DNA from: Marilutibacter aestuarii
GTDB lineage: Bacteria; Pseudomonadota; Gammaproteobacteria; Xanthomonadales; Xanthomonadaceae
Direction: 5' to 3'
NCBI RefSeq assembly: GCF_006546775.1
Contig: NZ_VICE01000073.1
Coordinates: 1 to 47,289 of the forward strand
Length of the DNA stretch: 47,289 bases
A program made the position numbers and the translations under genes. The first letter of the stretch is position 1, and each line of letters opens with the position of its first letter. A model generated the notes under the pieces. The model worked only from the letters and a program-made list of their open reading frames with translations. It was not told where the DNA came from and ran no database searches. Below, piece by piece: positions 9,056-16,279 of this stretch.

Positions 9056-9604
9056 TTACTCGGGCCAGCGCTGCGGGACCCGGCGCAGGTCCTCGAGCGA
9101 ATACCCCATCTCCCGCAGGCGTTGCAGGTGGGCCTGGTAGTCGGCTTCGGGGATGCTCGGCGTGCGCGCCATGATCCAGGCATGGTCGCGCTTGCTGCGC
9201 CCGATGATCGTCTGGGTATAGCCGGCGTCGACGTAGGTGATCACGTACTCGGCCCGGATGGGCCACACGAACTGCATCGTCCACACGGCGTCGCCGGTGC
9301 CGGGCACGACGCGGCCGATGGGGTGCATGGCCGATTCCTCGGCGTCGAAGCCGCCCTTGCGCTGCGTGTAGGTGGTGCGGATCCGGCCCTCGTCGTCGAG
9401 TTCGTAACGCTCGACCGCGTTGTAGGCGTCGCGCTCGACGAAGGTCGGGATGTGCGCGATGACGTACCAGGTCCCCATGAAGCGCGGGAGCTCGACCGAG
9501 TCCACTGGCGTGATGGTCGGTGCCTGGTGGGCGCAGCCGGCGAGCATCGCCGCGCACAGCAAGGCGAGGATGCGCGGACGCAGTACCGCGGGGAACGCGC
9601 TCAT
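9056..9604 (-). CDS. blc: Outer-membrane lipocalin lipoprotein (Blc type)
   Basis: 182 residues with a lipoprotein signal ending LAGC (lipidated Cys24) and the lipocalin signature GTWYVIAHIP at about 44-53. Strand motifs follow (AVERYELDDEGRIRTTYTQRKGG, YVITYVDAGYTQTIIGRS, HAWIMARTPSI). Blc-type lipocalins bind fatty acids or lysophospholipids in the cell envelope. The start ATG overlaps the stop of the preceding CFA-like gene (ATGA), so it is the last gene of the seven-gene lipid operon and probably handles its acyl products. The gap of 57 bases to thiG holds a GC hairpin without a T-tract. Confidence 0.93.
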   Translation of the reverse strand: MSAFPAVLRPRILALLCAAMLAGCAHQAPTITPVDSVELPRFMGTWYVIAHIPTFVERDAYNAVERYELDDEGRIRTTYTQRKGGFDAEESAMHPIGRVVPGTGDAVWTMQFVWPIRAEYVITYVDAGYTQTIIGRSKRDHAWIMARTPSIPEADYQAHLQRLREMGYSLEDLRRVPQRWPE

Positions 9605-10704
9605 CGGCCGGTACCCGCGTGGGCGCCGCCGGGGCGGCTGAAGAGGAAGTGGCCCACGCCCCACTCGCGGCCGCCGTCGTAGTCGAACATCTCCGCGCAG
9701 GCCATCCAGAACATGCGCCAGCGTTGCACCCAGAGCGTGGCCTGCGCCTCGCCGTGCACCCGTGCCAGCACCTCCTTTACGGCATCGCCATGGCGGTCCT
9801 GCCGCGACAGCCACTGGTTCGCCGTGCGGGCATAGTGGCGCCCGTCCAGCAGCCAGCGGCGCTCCAGCGACAGGTGGTCCTGGAACCAGGCCAGGGTATC
9901 GGCCGACGGCATCAGTCCGCCGGTGAAGAAATGGCGGCCCATCCAGTTGTCCTCGCCCTCGGTCTCGAACGGATACATCAGCGTGCGATTCAGGAACACG
10001 TGCACGAAGAGCTTGCCGCCCGGTCGCAGCCAGCCGGCGATGCGCTCCATCAGGACGGCGTAGTTGCGCACGTGCTCGAACATCTCGACCGACACGCAGC
10101 GGTCGTAGGCCGCCGCGTCGAGCTCCAGCACGTTGACGTCCTCGGTGATGACCCGCACGTGGTCGAAGCCGCGCTGGTGGCACTGGGCGCGGATGTGCTC
10201 GCGCTGCGCCGCCGAATTGGACACCGCGGTGATCCGGGCGTTGGGGTAGCGCTCGGCCATCCACAGCGTCAGCGAGCCCCAGCCGCAGCCCAGCTCCAGG
10301 ATGTCCTGGCCGTCCACCAGTCCGGCCCGCTCGCCGTAGAGCGCGAGCATCGCCTCCTCGGCTTCGTCCAGGCTTTCGTTGCCCTCCGGGTAGTAGCAGG
10401 CCGAGTACTTCAGCCGGTTGCCCAGGCAGAGCCTGAAGAACTCCGGCGGCAGCTCGTAGTGCTGGGCGTTGGCGGCGTCGGCATGGATGGCCACCGGGCT
10501 GCCGCGGAGCATGGCCAGGCGTGCCTCGAACCGGCGTGCTTCGCCGGCCCAGCCCCCGGCGCGCTCTTCGTGCAGGCGCTGTCGGCACAGGCGCCGGATG
10601 CCGTGCCGGAGCAGCGTGTCGGGGATCCAGCCGCGTTCGGCCAGTCCGATCAGGCCGGGCCCGGGGCGCTCGTGATGGAGGGTGGACTCAATCCGCGCGT
10701 TCAT
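9601..10704 (-). CDS. CFA-synthase-like SAM methyltransferase (second paralogue)
   Basis: 367 residues of the Mycolic_PCS/COG2230 family. Motifs: HYELPPEFFRLCLGNRLKYSACYYPEG (acceptor-lipid region), SAM site ILELGCGWGS (about 135-144), VEMFEHV (acidic active-site loop) and FVHVFLNR. In classical synthases the acceptor segment reads YSCAY; here it is YSACYY, shifting the Cys by one. It is a paralogue of the gene at 11506 and shorter. It probably methylates an unsaturated acyl chain or a related lipid. Start ATG at 10704 lies within the end of the DUF1295 gene (17-base overlap), consistent with coupling; an in-frame ATG farther upstream was rejected. Confidence 0.87.
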   Translation of the reverse strand: MNARIESTLHHERPGPGLIGLAERGWIPDTLLRHGIRRLCRQRLHEERAGGWAGEARRFEARLAMLRGSPVAIHADAANAQHYELPPEFFRLCLGNRLKYSACYYPEGNESLDEAEEAMLALYGERAGLVDGQDILELGCGWGSLTLWMAERYPNARITAVSNSAAQREHIRAQCHQRGFDHVRVITEDVNVLELDAAAYDRCVSVEMFEHVRNYAVLMERIAGWLRPGGKLFVHVFLNRTLMYPFETEGEDNWMGRHFFTGGLMPSADTLAWFQDHLSLERRWLLDGRHYARTANQWLSRQDRHGDAVKEVLARVHGEAQATLWVQRWRMFWMACAEMFDYDGGREWGVGHFLFSRPGGAHAGTGR

Positions 10705-11509
10705 GATGACCTCGCTGGGACGTGGGGGAGGAAGGCGAGCGCGGGAACCACGGAAACAGCATCGGCGTGGTTTGCTGGTAGCGGCGATAGTCCTCGCCAC
10801 GGCTGCGCAAGGCCTGGGCCTCGGTGAAGGGGATGCCGCTGATCCAGCGCAGGAACGCGTACATCACGAGGGGGCCGGCCCAGGCCAGCCATGCGACGGG
10901 AGAACCGACGGCCAGGCACACGTAGGCGAACCAGTGCAGCCACTCGAAGAAGTAGTTCGGATGGCGCGAGTAGCGCCAGAGCCCGCTCCGGCAGACGCGG
11001 CCGCGGTTGCCCGGATCGGCGCGGAAGCGCGCCAGTTGACGGTCCGCGACCGCTTCGCCCGCCACGGCAAGCCCCCAGGTCGCGATGGCCGCCACGGTCC
11101 AGACCCCGAAGCCGTCGGCCGGGTTGGCGGCCACGGCCAGGAAGGGCAGCGCGAACAGCACCACCAGCAGGGCCTGTGCCTGGAAGAACAGGAAGAACAA
11201 GCCCTGGTGGCCGTTCCAGTGCCGGCGCAGGTAGGCGTAGCGACCGTCTTCGTCTTCGTCCCGGACGCGCTGCCAGAGGTGGCGCGCCAGGCGGAATCCC
11301 CACAGCCCGCCGAGCATGGCCAGCAGTACCCGTGGCAGGAGGGCGCCGGTGCCCAGCGCGGCGAGGACCACCGCCGAGGCACCAACGCCCCCGGCCCAGA
11401 CCACGTCGACGATGCCCGTGTTGGCGTGGCGCCGCTGCCAGGTCCAGGCCACGGCCATCGCCAGCGCGGCCAGGACCCACACCACCAGGAGATCGGAGAA
11501 GGTGCTCAC
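10688..11509 (-). CDS. DUF1295 integral membrane protein (steroid 5-alpha-reductase-like fold)
   Basis: 273 residues with about six or seven hydrophobic helices and the C-terminal signature of the DUF1295/ICMT/steroid reductase group: GLWRYSRHPNYFFEWLHWFAY, and later EDYRRYQQTTPMLFPW. These folds act on membrane-embedded lipid substrates with SAM or NADPH. The GTG start at 11509 overlaps the CFA-synthase stop (GTGA), matching the ATGA style of the other junctions in this operon. A reductase or isomerase step on the modified acyl chain is plausible but not shown by sequence. Confidence 0.85.
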   Translation of the reverse strand: MSTFSDLLVVWVLAALAMAVAWTWQRRHANTGIVDVVWAGGVGASAVVLAALGTGALLPRVLLAMLGGLWGFRLARHLWQRVRDEDEDGRYAYLRRHWNGHQGLFFLFFQAQALLVVLFALPFLAVAANPADGFGVWTVAAIATWGLAVAGEAVADRQLARFRADPGNRGRVCRSGLWRYSRHPNYFFEWLHWFAYVCLAVGSPVAWLAWAGPLVMYAFLRWISGIPFTEAQALRSRGEDYRRYQQTTPMLFPWFPRSPSSPTSQRGHHERAD

Positions 11510-12768
11510 GCCGCCGCCCCAACGACCATGCCGCGCCGGTCCGGGCGGCCCATGACCAGGTGGGCAACGCCGGTGGCGCGCTCCAGGAAGCCGCCCTCGC
11601 AATACGCCAGGTAGAAGGTCCACATGCGGATGAAGCGCTCGTCGAAGCCCTGCGCCCGGACTTCGGGCAGCCGGGCCAGGAAGCGCTGGCGCCACGCACG
11701 CAGGGTCAGCGCGTAGGAGGGGCCGAAGTCCTCCATGCGCAGCAGTTGCAGGTCGGTGTTGCGTGCCTTGGCATCGAGCATGGCGCTGATCGACGGGATG
11801 AAGCTGCCGGGGAATACGAAGCGCTTGATGAAGTCCACCGAGTCGCGGGCCTGCGCATAGCGGTGGTCCTCGATGGTGATGGCCTGCAGCACGGCCCGTC
11901 CGCCCGGCGCCAGCAGGCGCCCGAGGGTGGCGAAGTAGGTGTCCAGGTAGTCCGCGCCGACGGCCTCGATCATCTCGATCGAGACCAGCTTGTCGTAGCT
12001 GCCCTGGAGGTCGCGGTAATCGTCCAGCAACAGGGTGACGCGGTCCTGTAGTCCCGCCGCGGCCACGCGCTCGCTGGCCAGCGCATGCTGCTCGCGGGAG
12101 ATCGTCGTCGTGGTGACGTGGCACCCGTGGTGGCGCGCGGCGTGCAGGGCGAAGCCGCCCCAGCCCGTGCCGATCTCCACCACCCGGTCGCCGGGCCGGA
12201 GCTCGAGGTGGGCGCAGATCGCCTCCAGCTTGCGCCGCGACGCAGCCTCGAGCGGCTCGTCCCCGGATTCGAACAGGGCCGACGAGTACATCAGGTCGGG
12301 GGAGAGGAACAGGCCGAAGAATTCGTTGCCGAGGTCGTAGTGGGCGGTGATGTTGCGCCGGCTGCCCTCGCGCGTGTTGCGCTGCAGTGCGTGCCAGGCG
12401 CGCAGCATCCAGCCGCCCAGGCGGGCCAGCCCGCCCTCCATGCCGTCGAGCAGGTCGCGATTGCGCACCAGCAGGCGAACCAGCGCGACCAGGTCGCTGC
12501 ATTCCCAGTGCCCCTCGATGTAGGCCTCGCCGGCCCCCACGCTGCCGCGCGCGGCGACCGCCCGGTAGAACGCCGGATCGTTGATCCGGACCGTGGCTTC
12601 CAGGCCATCGGGCGCGGCACCGCCGAAGCGCGAGGTGCCCAGGCCATCGACGAGCGTCAGGCCGCCATGGTCCAGTGTCGCGAACATCGCGAGGAGGCGT
12701 TCGCGCAGGAAGCGGTCCAGCGTCGAATAGCGGGCGGGGTCGTCGATCCGGGTTACGGCTTCGGTCAT
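11506..12768 (-). CDS. Cyclopropane-fatty-acyl-phospholipid synthase homologue
   Basis: 420 residues aligning along the whole length of CFA synthases: AHYDLGNEFF (about 142-151), SAM motif VVEIGTGWGGFALHA (196-210), TTTTISREQHALA, DDYRDLQGSYDKLVSIEMIEAVG, FPGSFIPS and the C-terminal FIRMWTFYLAYCEGGF. Two positions that line the bicarbonate/active site in E. coli Cfa look changed: the YSCAY segment reads YSSAL (Cys to Ser) and the LLHTIG segment reads VLQAIT (His to Gln). Similar homologues beside DUF1365 and FAD oxidoreductase genes are tied to methylated rather than cyclopropanated acyl chains. ATG at 12768 overlaps the DUF1365 stop (ATGA). Confidence 0.9.
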   Translation of the reverse strand: MTEAVTRIDDPARYSTLDRFLRERLLAMFATLDHGGLTLVDGLGTSRFGGAAPDGLEATVRINDPAFYRAVAARGSVGAGEAYIEGHWECSDLVALVRLLVRNRDLLDGMEGGLARLGGWMLRAWHALQRNTREGSRRNITAHYDLGNEFFGLFLSPDLMYSSALFESGDEPLEAASRRKLEAICAHLELRPGDRVVEIGTGWGGFALHAARHHGCHVTTTTISREQHALASERVAAAGLQDRVTLLLDDYRDLQGSYDKLVSIEMIEAVGADYLDTYFATLGRLLAPGGRAVLQAITIEDHRYAQARDSVDFIKRFVFPGSFIPSISAMLDAKARNTDLQLLRMEDFGPSYALTLRAWRQRFLARLPEVRAQGFDERFIRMWTFYLAYCEGGFLERATGVAHLVMGRPDRRGMVVGAAA

Positions 12769-13544
12769 CGGGTCTCTCCGGCGTGGCGCGGATGGTCGTG
12801 TACGGGCGTGCGCTTGAGCCACAGGCGCAGGGCCTGCCAGTGGATCGCGCCGACGACCTGAGCGGTCATCAGCGGGTAGCGCCAGAGCAGGCGGGCCAGC
12901 GCGCGGCCGTCGAGCGGACGGCGCTTGAGCGACAGCGTCGCGTCGAATTCGCGGTCCTCGCCCTCGCGCGCCTGCATGTGCACGCCGAGGACCTCGCCCG
13001 GCACGGTGAAGCGCCAGCGATAACGGCGCGCCATCGCCATGAAGGGCGATACATGGAAGCGCTTGTCGAAGTCCCATTCCAGGACGTTGCCGCGTCGCTG
13101 CGCATCGCCGACGTCGAGGACATAGGCATGGCGTTCCTGCCAGGGCGTGTTGGTGATCTCCGCCAGGACCGCGTCCAGCGACACGCCGTCGGCCCGGTAG
13201 CAGTAGTAGAAGCTGACCGGGTTGAATACGTGGCCGAAGTAGCGCGGATGGGTCAACAGGCGGACCGGGCCGGTCGGCGCGTGGCCGATGGCCGCGCACA
13301 CGCGGCTGCGCACGCTCTCGGCCAGCGGCATGCCGTCGTCGCCGCCGAGGTAGTCGCGGCGCCGGAACTCGGCGACGTTGCGCCGGTCCACCGACCACAG
13401 CCAGTGCCGGTCGAACACGCGGTCGACCTCGTCCAGGTCCAGCCACAGCTGGCCCAGGCCATGCGAGAAGGCATGCAGGGTGGGGCGGTGTCGCCGGTGG
13501 TGGACCCGCCCTTCGTAGACCGCGCTGGCCAGTCCGCCGCTCAT
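12765..13544 (-). CDS. DUF1365 family protein
   Basis: 259 residues. The family signature is clear: YEGRVHHRRHRPTLHAFSHGLGQLWLDLDE at the N-terminus, LLTHPRYFGHVFNPVSFYYCY, EITNTPWQERHAYVLD, and the FDKRFHVSPFMAM segment. The biochemical role is unestablished to my knowledge; it nearly always lies beside COG2907 FAD oxidoreductases and CFA-like methyltransferases, so it is presumed to be a lipid-modification enzyme or chaperone. Both ends overlap neighbouring genes by four bases, which fixes the start at 13544. Confidence 0.92.
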   Translation of the reverse strand: MSGGLASAVYEGRVHHRRHRPTLHAFSHGLGQLWLDLDEVDRVFDRHWLWSVDRRNVAEFRRRDYLGGDDGMPLAESVRSRVCAAIGHAPTGPVRLLTHPRYFGHVFNPVSFYYCYRADGVSLDAVLAEITNTPWQERHAYVLDVGDAQRRGNVLEWDFDKRFHVSPFMAMARRYRWRFTVPGEVLGVHMQAREGEDREFDATLSLKRRPLDGRALARLLWRYPLMTAQVVGAIHWQALRLWLKRTPVHDHPRHAGETR

Positions 13545-14830
13545 GCGGCCTCGCCCTGGCGTTCGGCCCTGCCGTCGGCCTGGCCGGGCGCGACGCCGAA
13601 GGCCGAGGCCACCTCGTGCGCGCTGCGCATGCCGTCCTCGTGGAAGCCCCAGCCCCAGTAGGCGCCGGCGAACCAGGTATGGCGGCGGCCCTGGATCTCG
13701 CCGCGGCGGGCCCGCGCCGCGACCGCGGCATGGTCGTGCAGCGGATGGCGGTACTTCATCCGCCTGAGCACCTTGGCCTCGTCGATCGCGGCGTTCCGGT
13801 TGAGGGTCACCAGGAACGGGTGCCGCGACTCGATGCCCTGCAGCAGGTTCATGTGGTAGGTGACCGTGCACGGGGCGCCTTCGCGGGCCGGCACGTGTGC
13901 GTTCCAGGCGGCCCAGGCCCTGGGGTCGGCGGGCAGCAGGCGGGTGTCGCCATGCAGGACGGCATCGTTGGCCTGGTAGCGGATCGCGCCCAGGATCTCG
14001 CGTTCGTCGGCGCTGGCGTCACGCAGCAGGCGGAGTGCATCGTCGCTGTGGCAGGCCAGCACGACCTGGTCGAAGCGCTCGCGCCCCCCGGCATGGCGGA
14101 TCTCGACGCCGGCGCGGTCGCGGCGCACGGACTCCACCGGGCAGGCGAGGCGTTCGTCGACCTGCCAGCGCGCCTGCATGGCGCGGATGTAGGTCGAGGA
14201 TCCGCCTTCCACCACGCGCCATTGCGGTCGACCCGACACCTGCAGCATCTGGTGGTTCTGCAGGAAGCGCACCAGGAAGCGCATCGGGAACTCGAGGATC
14301 TTCCTCGGCGGGGACGACCACAGTGCAGAGGCCATCGGCACCAGGTGCTCGTCGCGGAAAGCGGTACCGTAGCGATGGCGCACCAGGTACTCGCCCAGCG
14401 TCGGGTCGTCGCCGGGCGACTGCAGCAGCGCCGGCGCCTCGCGGTTGAAGCGCAGGATGTCGGCGACCATGCGCAGGAAGCGCGGCGAGGCCAGGTTGCG
14501 GCGCTGGCAGAACAGGCCATCGAGCGTGCTGGCGTTGTATTCGATGCCGCTGGCCTCGCTGTGCACCGAGAAGCTCATCGTGGTGGGCCGCGACGCCACG
14601 TCCAGGGTGTCGAACAGGGCATCGAGCAGCGGATAGTTCGACCGGTTGAAGACGATGAAGCCGGTATCGACCGCGTGTCGTTCGCCATCGCGCTCGATCT
14701 CGTGGGTATGGGTGTGGCCGCCCAGGCGCGCCTGCGATTCGAACAGGACGACCTCGTGGCGTCGCGACAGCCACCAGGCACTGGCGAGGCCGGCGATGCC
14801 CGCGCCGACGACGGCGATGCGCTGGCTCAT
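13541..14830 (-). CDS. FAD/NAD(P)-dependent amine-oxidase-like oxidoreductase (COG2907)
   Basis: 429 residues. An N-terminal Rossmann FAD site, IAVVGAGIAGLASAWWLSRR, is followed by VVLFESQARLGGHTHTH and DTGFIVFNRSNYP, typical of the flavin amine oxidase/phytoene-desaturase-like superfamily. The C-terminus has the second FAD contact WFAGAYWGWGFHEDGM. In Rhodobacter and actinobacteria, related flavoproteins encoded with CFA homologues act on methylated acyl intermediates (desaturation or reduction of methylene groups). This makes it the probable redox partner of the methyltransferase at 11506. Four-base overlaps at both ends. Confidence 0.9.
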   Translation of the reverse strand: MSQRIAVVGAGIAGLASAWWLSRRHEVVLFESQARLGGHTHTHEIERDGERHAVDTGFIVFNRSNYPLLDALFDTLDVASRPTTMSFSVHSEASGIEYNASTLDGLFCQRRNLASPRFLRMVADILRFNREAPALLQSPGDDPTLGEYLVRHRYGTAFRDEHLVPMASALWSSPPRKILEFPMRFLVRFLQNHQMLQVSGRPQWRVVEGGSSTYIRAMQARWQVDERLACPVESVRRDRAGVEIRHAGGRERFDQVVLACHSDDALRLLRDASADEREILGAIRYQANDAVLHGDTRLLPADPRAWAAWNAHVPAREGAPCTVTYHMNLLQGIESRHPFLVTLNRNAAIDEAKVLRRMKYRHPLHDHAAVAARARRGEIQGRRHTWFAGAYWGWGFHEDGMRSAHEVASAFGVAPGQADGRAERQGEAA

Positions 14831-15786
14831 CGTCGTGCCCTTTCCGCGACCCAGGCCGGGACGGGCTTGAGACCGTGCACCACGCCGATCGCCGCCAATG
14901 CGCGCAGGCCGTACCAGGTCAGGTCGATCTCCCACCAGCGGAAGCCCTGGCGTGCCGAGCCGGGGAAGAAGTGGTGGTTGTTGTGCCAGCCCTCGCCGAA
15001 GGTCAGCAGCGCCAGCCAGGCGTTGTTGCGGCTGTCGTCGCGGGTGTCGAAGCGGCGGCTGCCATAGCGATGGGCGAGCGAGTTGATGGTGACGGTCGCA
15101 TGGAAGAGCACGACGGTGGAGACGAAGAAGCCCCACACCAGCATCTGGGGACCGTTGGTGCCCCATTGCGGCACGACCCGTTCAAGCAGCGCGCCCAGGC
15201 CGTAGACGGCGGCGGCCAGCCCCACCGGCACGAGCAGGTCGAAGCGGTCGAGCAAGCGCAGCTCCGGGTAGCGGGCCAGGTCAGGGATGCGCGCCCAGTC
15301 GGTGTGGAAGCCCCGCGGACTCAGGAACCAGCCGACGTGGCTGTGGACGAAACCACGGATGCGCGGCGAATGCGGGTCCTGATCGGTGTCCGCGTGCCGG
15401 TGGTGGTTGCGGTGGTGGGCGGCCCACCACAGGGGGCCGCGCTGCACGCACGATGCCCCGACCAGCGCGCCCAGGAACTGGACGGCACGCGAGGCGCCGA
15501 AGGTACGGTGCGAGAAATAGCGATGGTAGAAAGCGGTGAGCGCGAACATGCGCACGGCGTACAGCGCGACCGCCACGAGGATCGCGACGACAGACACGCC
15601 GACCCAGGGCACCGCCAGGCACGCCAGGTGCATGCCGATGAAGGGCGTCGCGCGCAGCCAGTCGACGCGATCGCCATCCGGTTCGTAACCCTGCGCGTCC
15701 GCGGTGTCGAACCAGCGCAGTATCGATCGCCATCGATGCGTTCGACCGGGGCTGGCTTCGCGCGGCTCGGCGCGGGTATTCGGCAT
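14827..15786 (-). CDS. Acyl-CoA/acyl-lipid delta-9-type fatty acid desaturase
   Basis: 319 residues with the three histidine boxes of membrane di-iron desaturases: HRYFSH (88-93), HHRNHH (124-129) and HNNHH (268-272), plus four hydrophobic spans. It introduces a cis double bond into a saturated acyl chain and so would make the olefinic substrate for the CFA-like methyltransferases downstream. It is the first gene of the operon. Start MPNTRAEP at 15786 has GGAG six bases upstream; an in-frame ATG 48 bases further up lacks this. Confidence 0.93.
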   Translation of the reverse strand: MPNTRAEPREASPGRTHRWRSILRWFDTADAQGYEPDGDRVDWLRATPFIGMHLACLAVPWVGVSVVAILVAVALYAVRMFALTAFYHRYFSHRTFGASRAVQFLGALVGASCVQRGPLWWAAHHRNHHRHADTDQDPHSPRIRGFVHSHVGWFLSPRGFHTDWARIPDLARYPELRLLDRFDLLVPVGLAAAVYGLGALLERVVPQWGTNGPQMLVWGFFVSTVVLFHATVTINSLAHRYGSRRFDTRDDSRNNAWLALLTFGEGWHNNHHFFPGSARQGFRWWEIDLTWYGLRALAAIGVVHGLKPVPAWVAERARR

Positions 15787-15794
15787 GGGGCGCT

Positions 15795-15814
15795 CCTGTC
15801 TTCGTCTGGACAGG
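15795..15814 (-). promoter_or_regulatory. Inverted repeat overlapping the desaturase ribosome binding site
   Basis: CCTGTC and GACAGG arms (6 bp) separated by 8 bases; on the minus strand the second arm ends in the GG of the GGAG Shine-Dalgarno sequence of the desaturase gene. It could be an RBS-sequestering hairpin or an operator. Confidence 0.35.
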
Positions 15815-15894
15815 AATACGCAATCCCGCGTCAAGCGGATGCATGCGAGCGGGACAACGCCTTGCGGGCGGCGCGCTCGCCGGCACGTGCGGCC

Positions 15895-16095
15895 TCAGCC
15901 GCCGCCGAGGGCGTGCACGATCTCCACCCGGTCGCCCTCGGCCAGCGGGTGCCCGGCATGCCGGCCGCGCGGCACGATCTCGCCATTGACCTCGACCGCC
16001 ACGCGCCGTTCCGCCAGGCCCTCGCTCGCGAGCAGCATCGAGACGGTGGTGCCGGCGGGGAGGTCGCGGGCCTCGCCATTGAGTTGGATGTCCAT
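15895..16095 (-). CDS. thiS: Sulfur carrier protein ThiS
   Basis: 66-residue ubiquitin-like protein starting MDIQLNGEARDLPAG and ending ALGGG, with the C-terminal di-glycine that is adenylated and thiocarboxylated to carry sulfur to ThiG. VEVNGEIVPRGRH and LAEGDRVEIVHALGGG are typical of ThiS. It lies 108 bases upstream of the lipid operon, with thiG on the other side of that operon, all on the same strand. The ATG at 16095 gives the normal family length. Confidence 0.95.
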   Translation of the reverse strand: MDIQLNGEARDLPAGTTVSMLLASEGLAERRVAVEVNGEIVPRGRHAGHPLAEGDRVEIVHALGGG

Positions 16096-16279
16096 GCCGC
16101 CATTGTCCCGCCATGCGCGGCGGCTGGGAAGTCGGCGCGCGTCCCCCATGACGCACTGCGGCTTGAGTCGCCGCCCCGGGGCGTGCTTGGATGCGCCATC
16201 CGCTAGCGTATGTCCTGCCTGCGGACAATCATGCACCGCGTGCAAGCGCGCACGACATCCCAGGAAACCAGGAACTCCG

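Noticed and set aside
16096-16279. Possible THI-box in front of thiS or sigma-70 promoter for the autotransporter
   Set aside because: No THI-box blocks were found; TTGGAT-16-TATGTC in front of the esterase gene matches the consensus too poorly to list.
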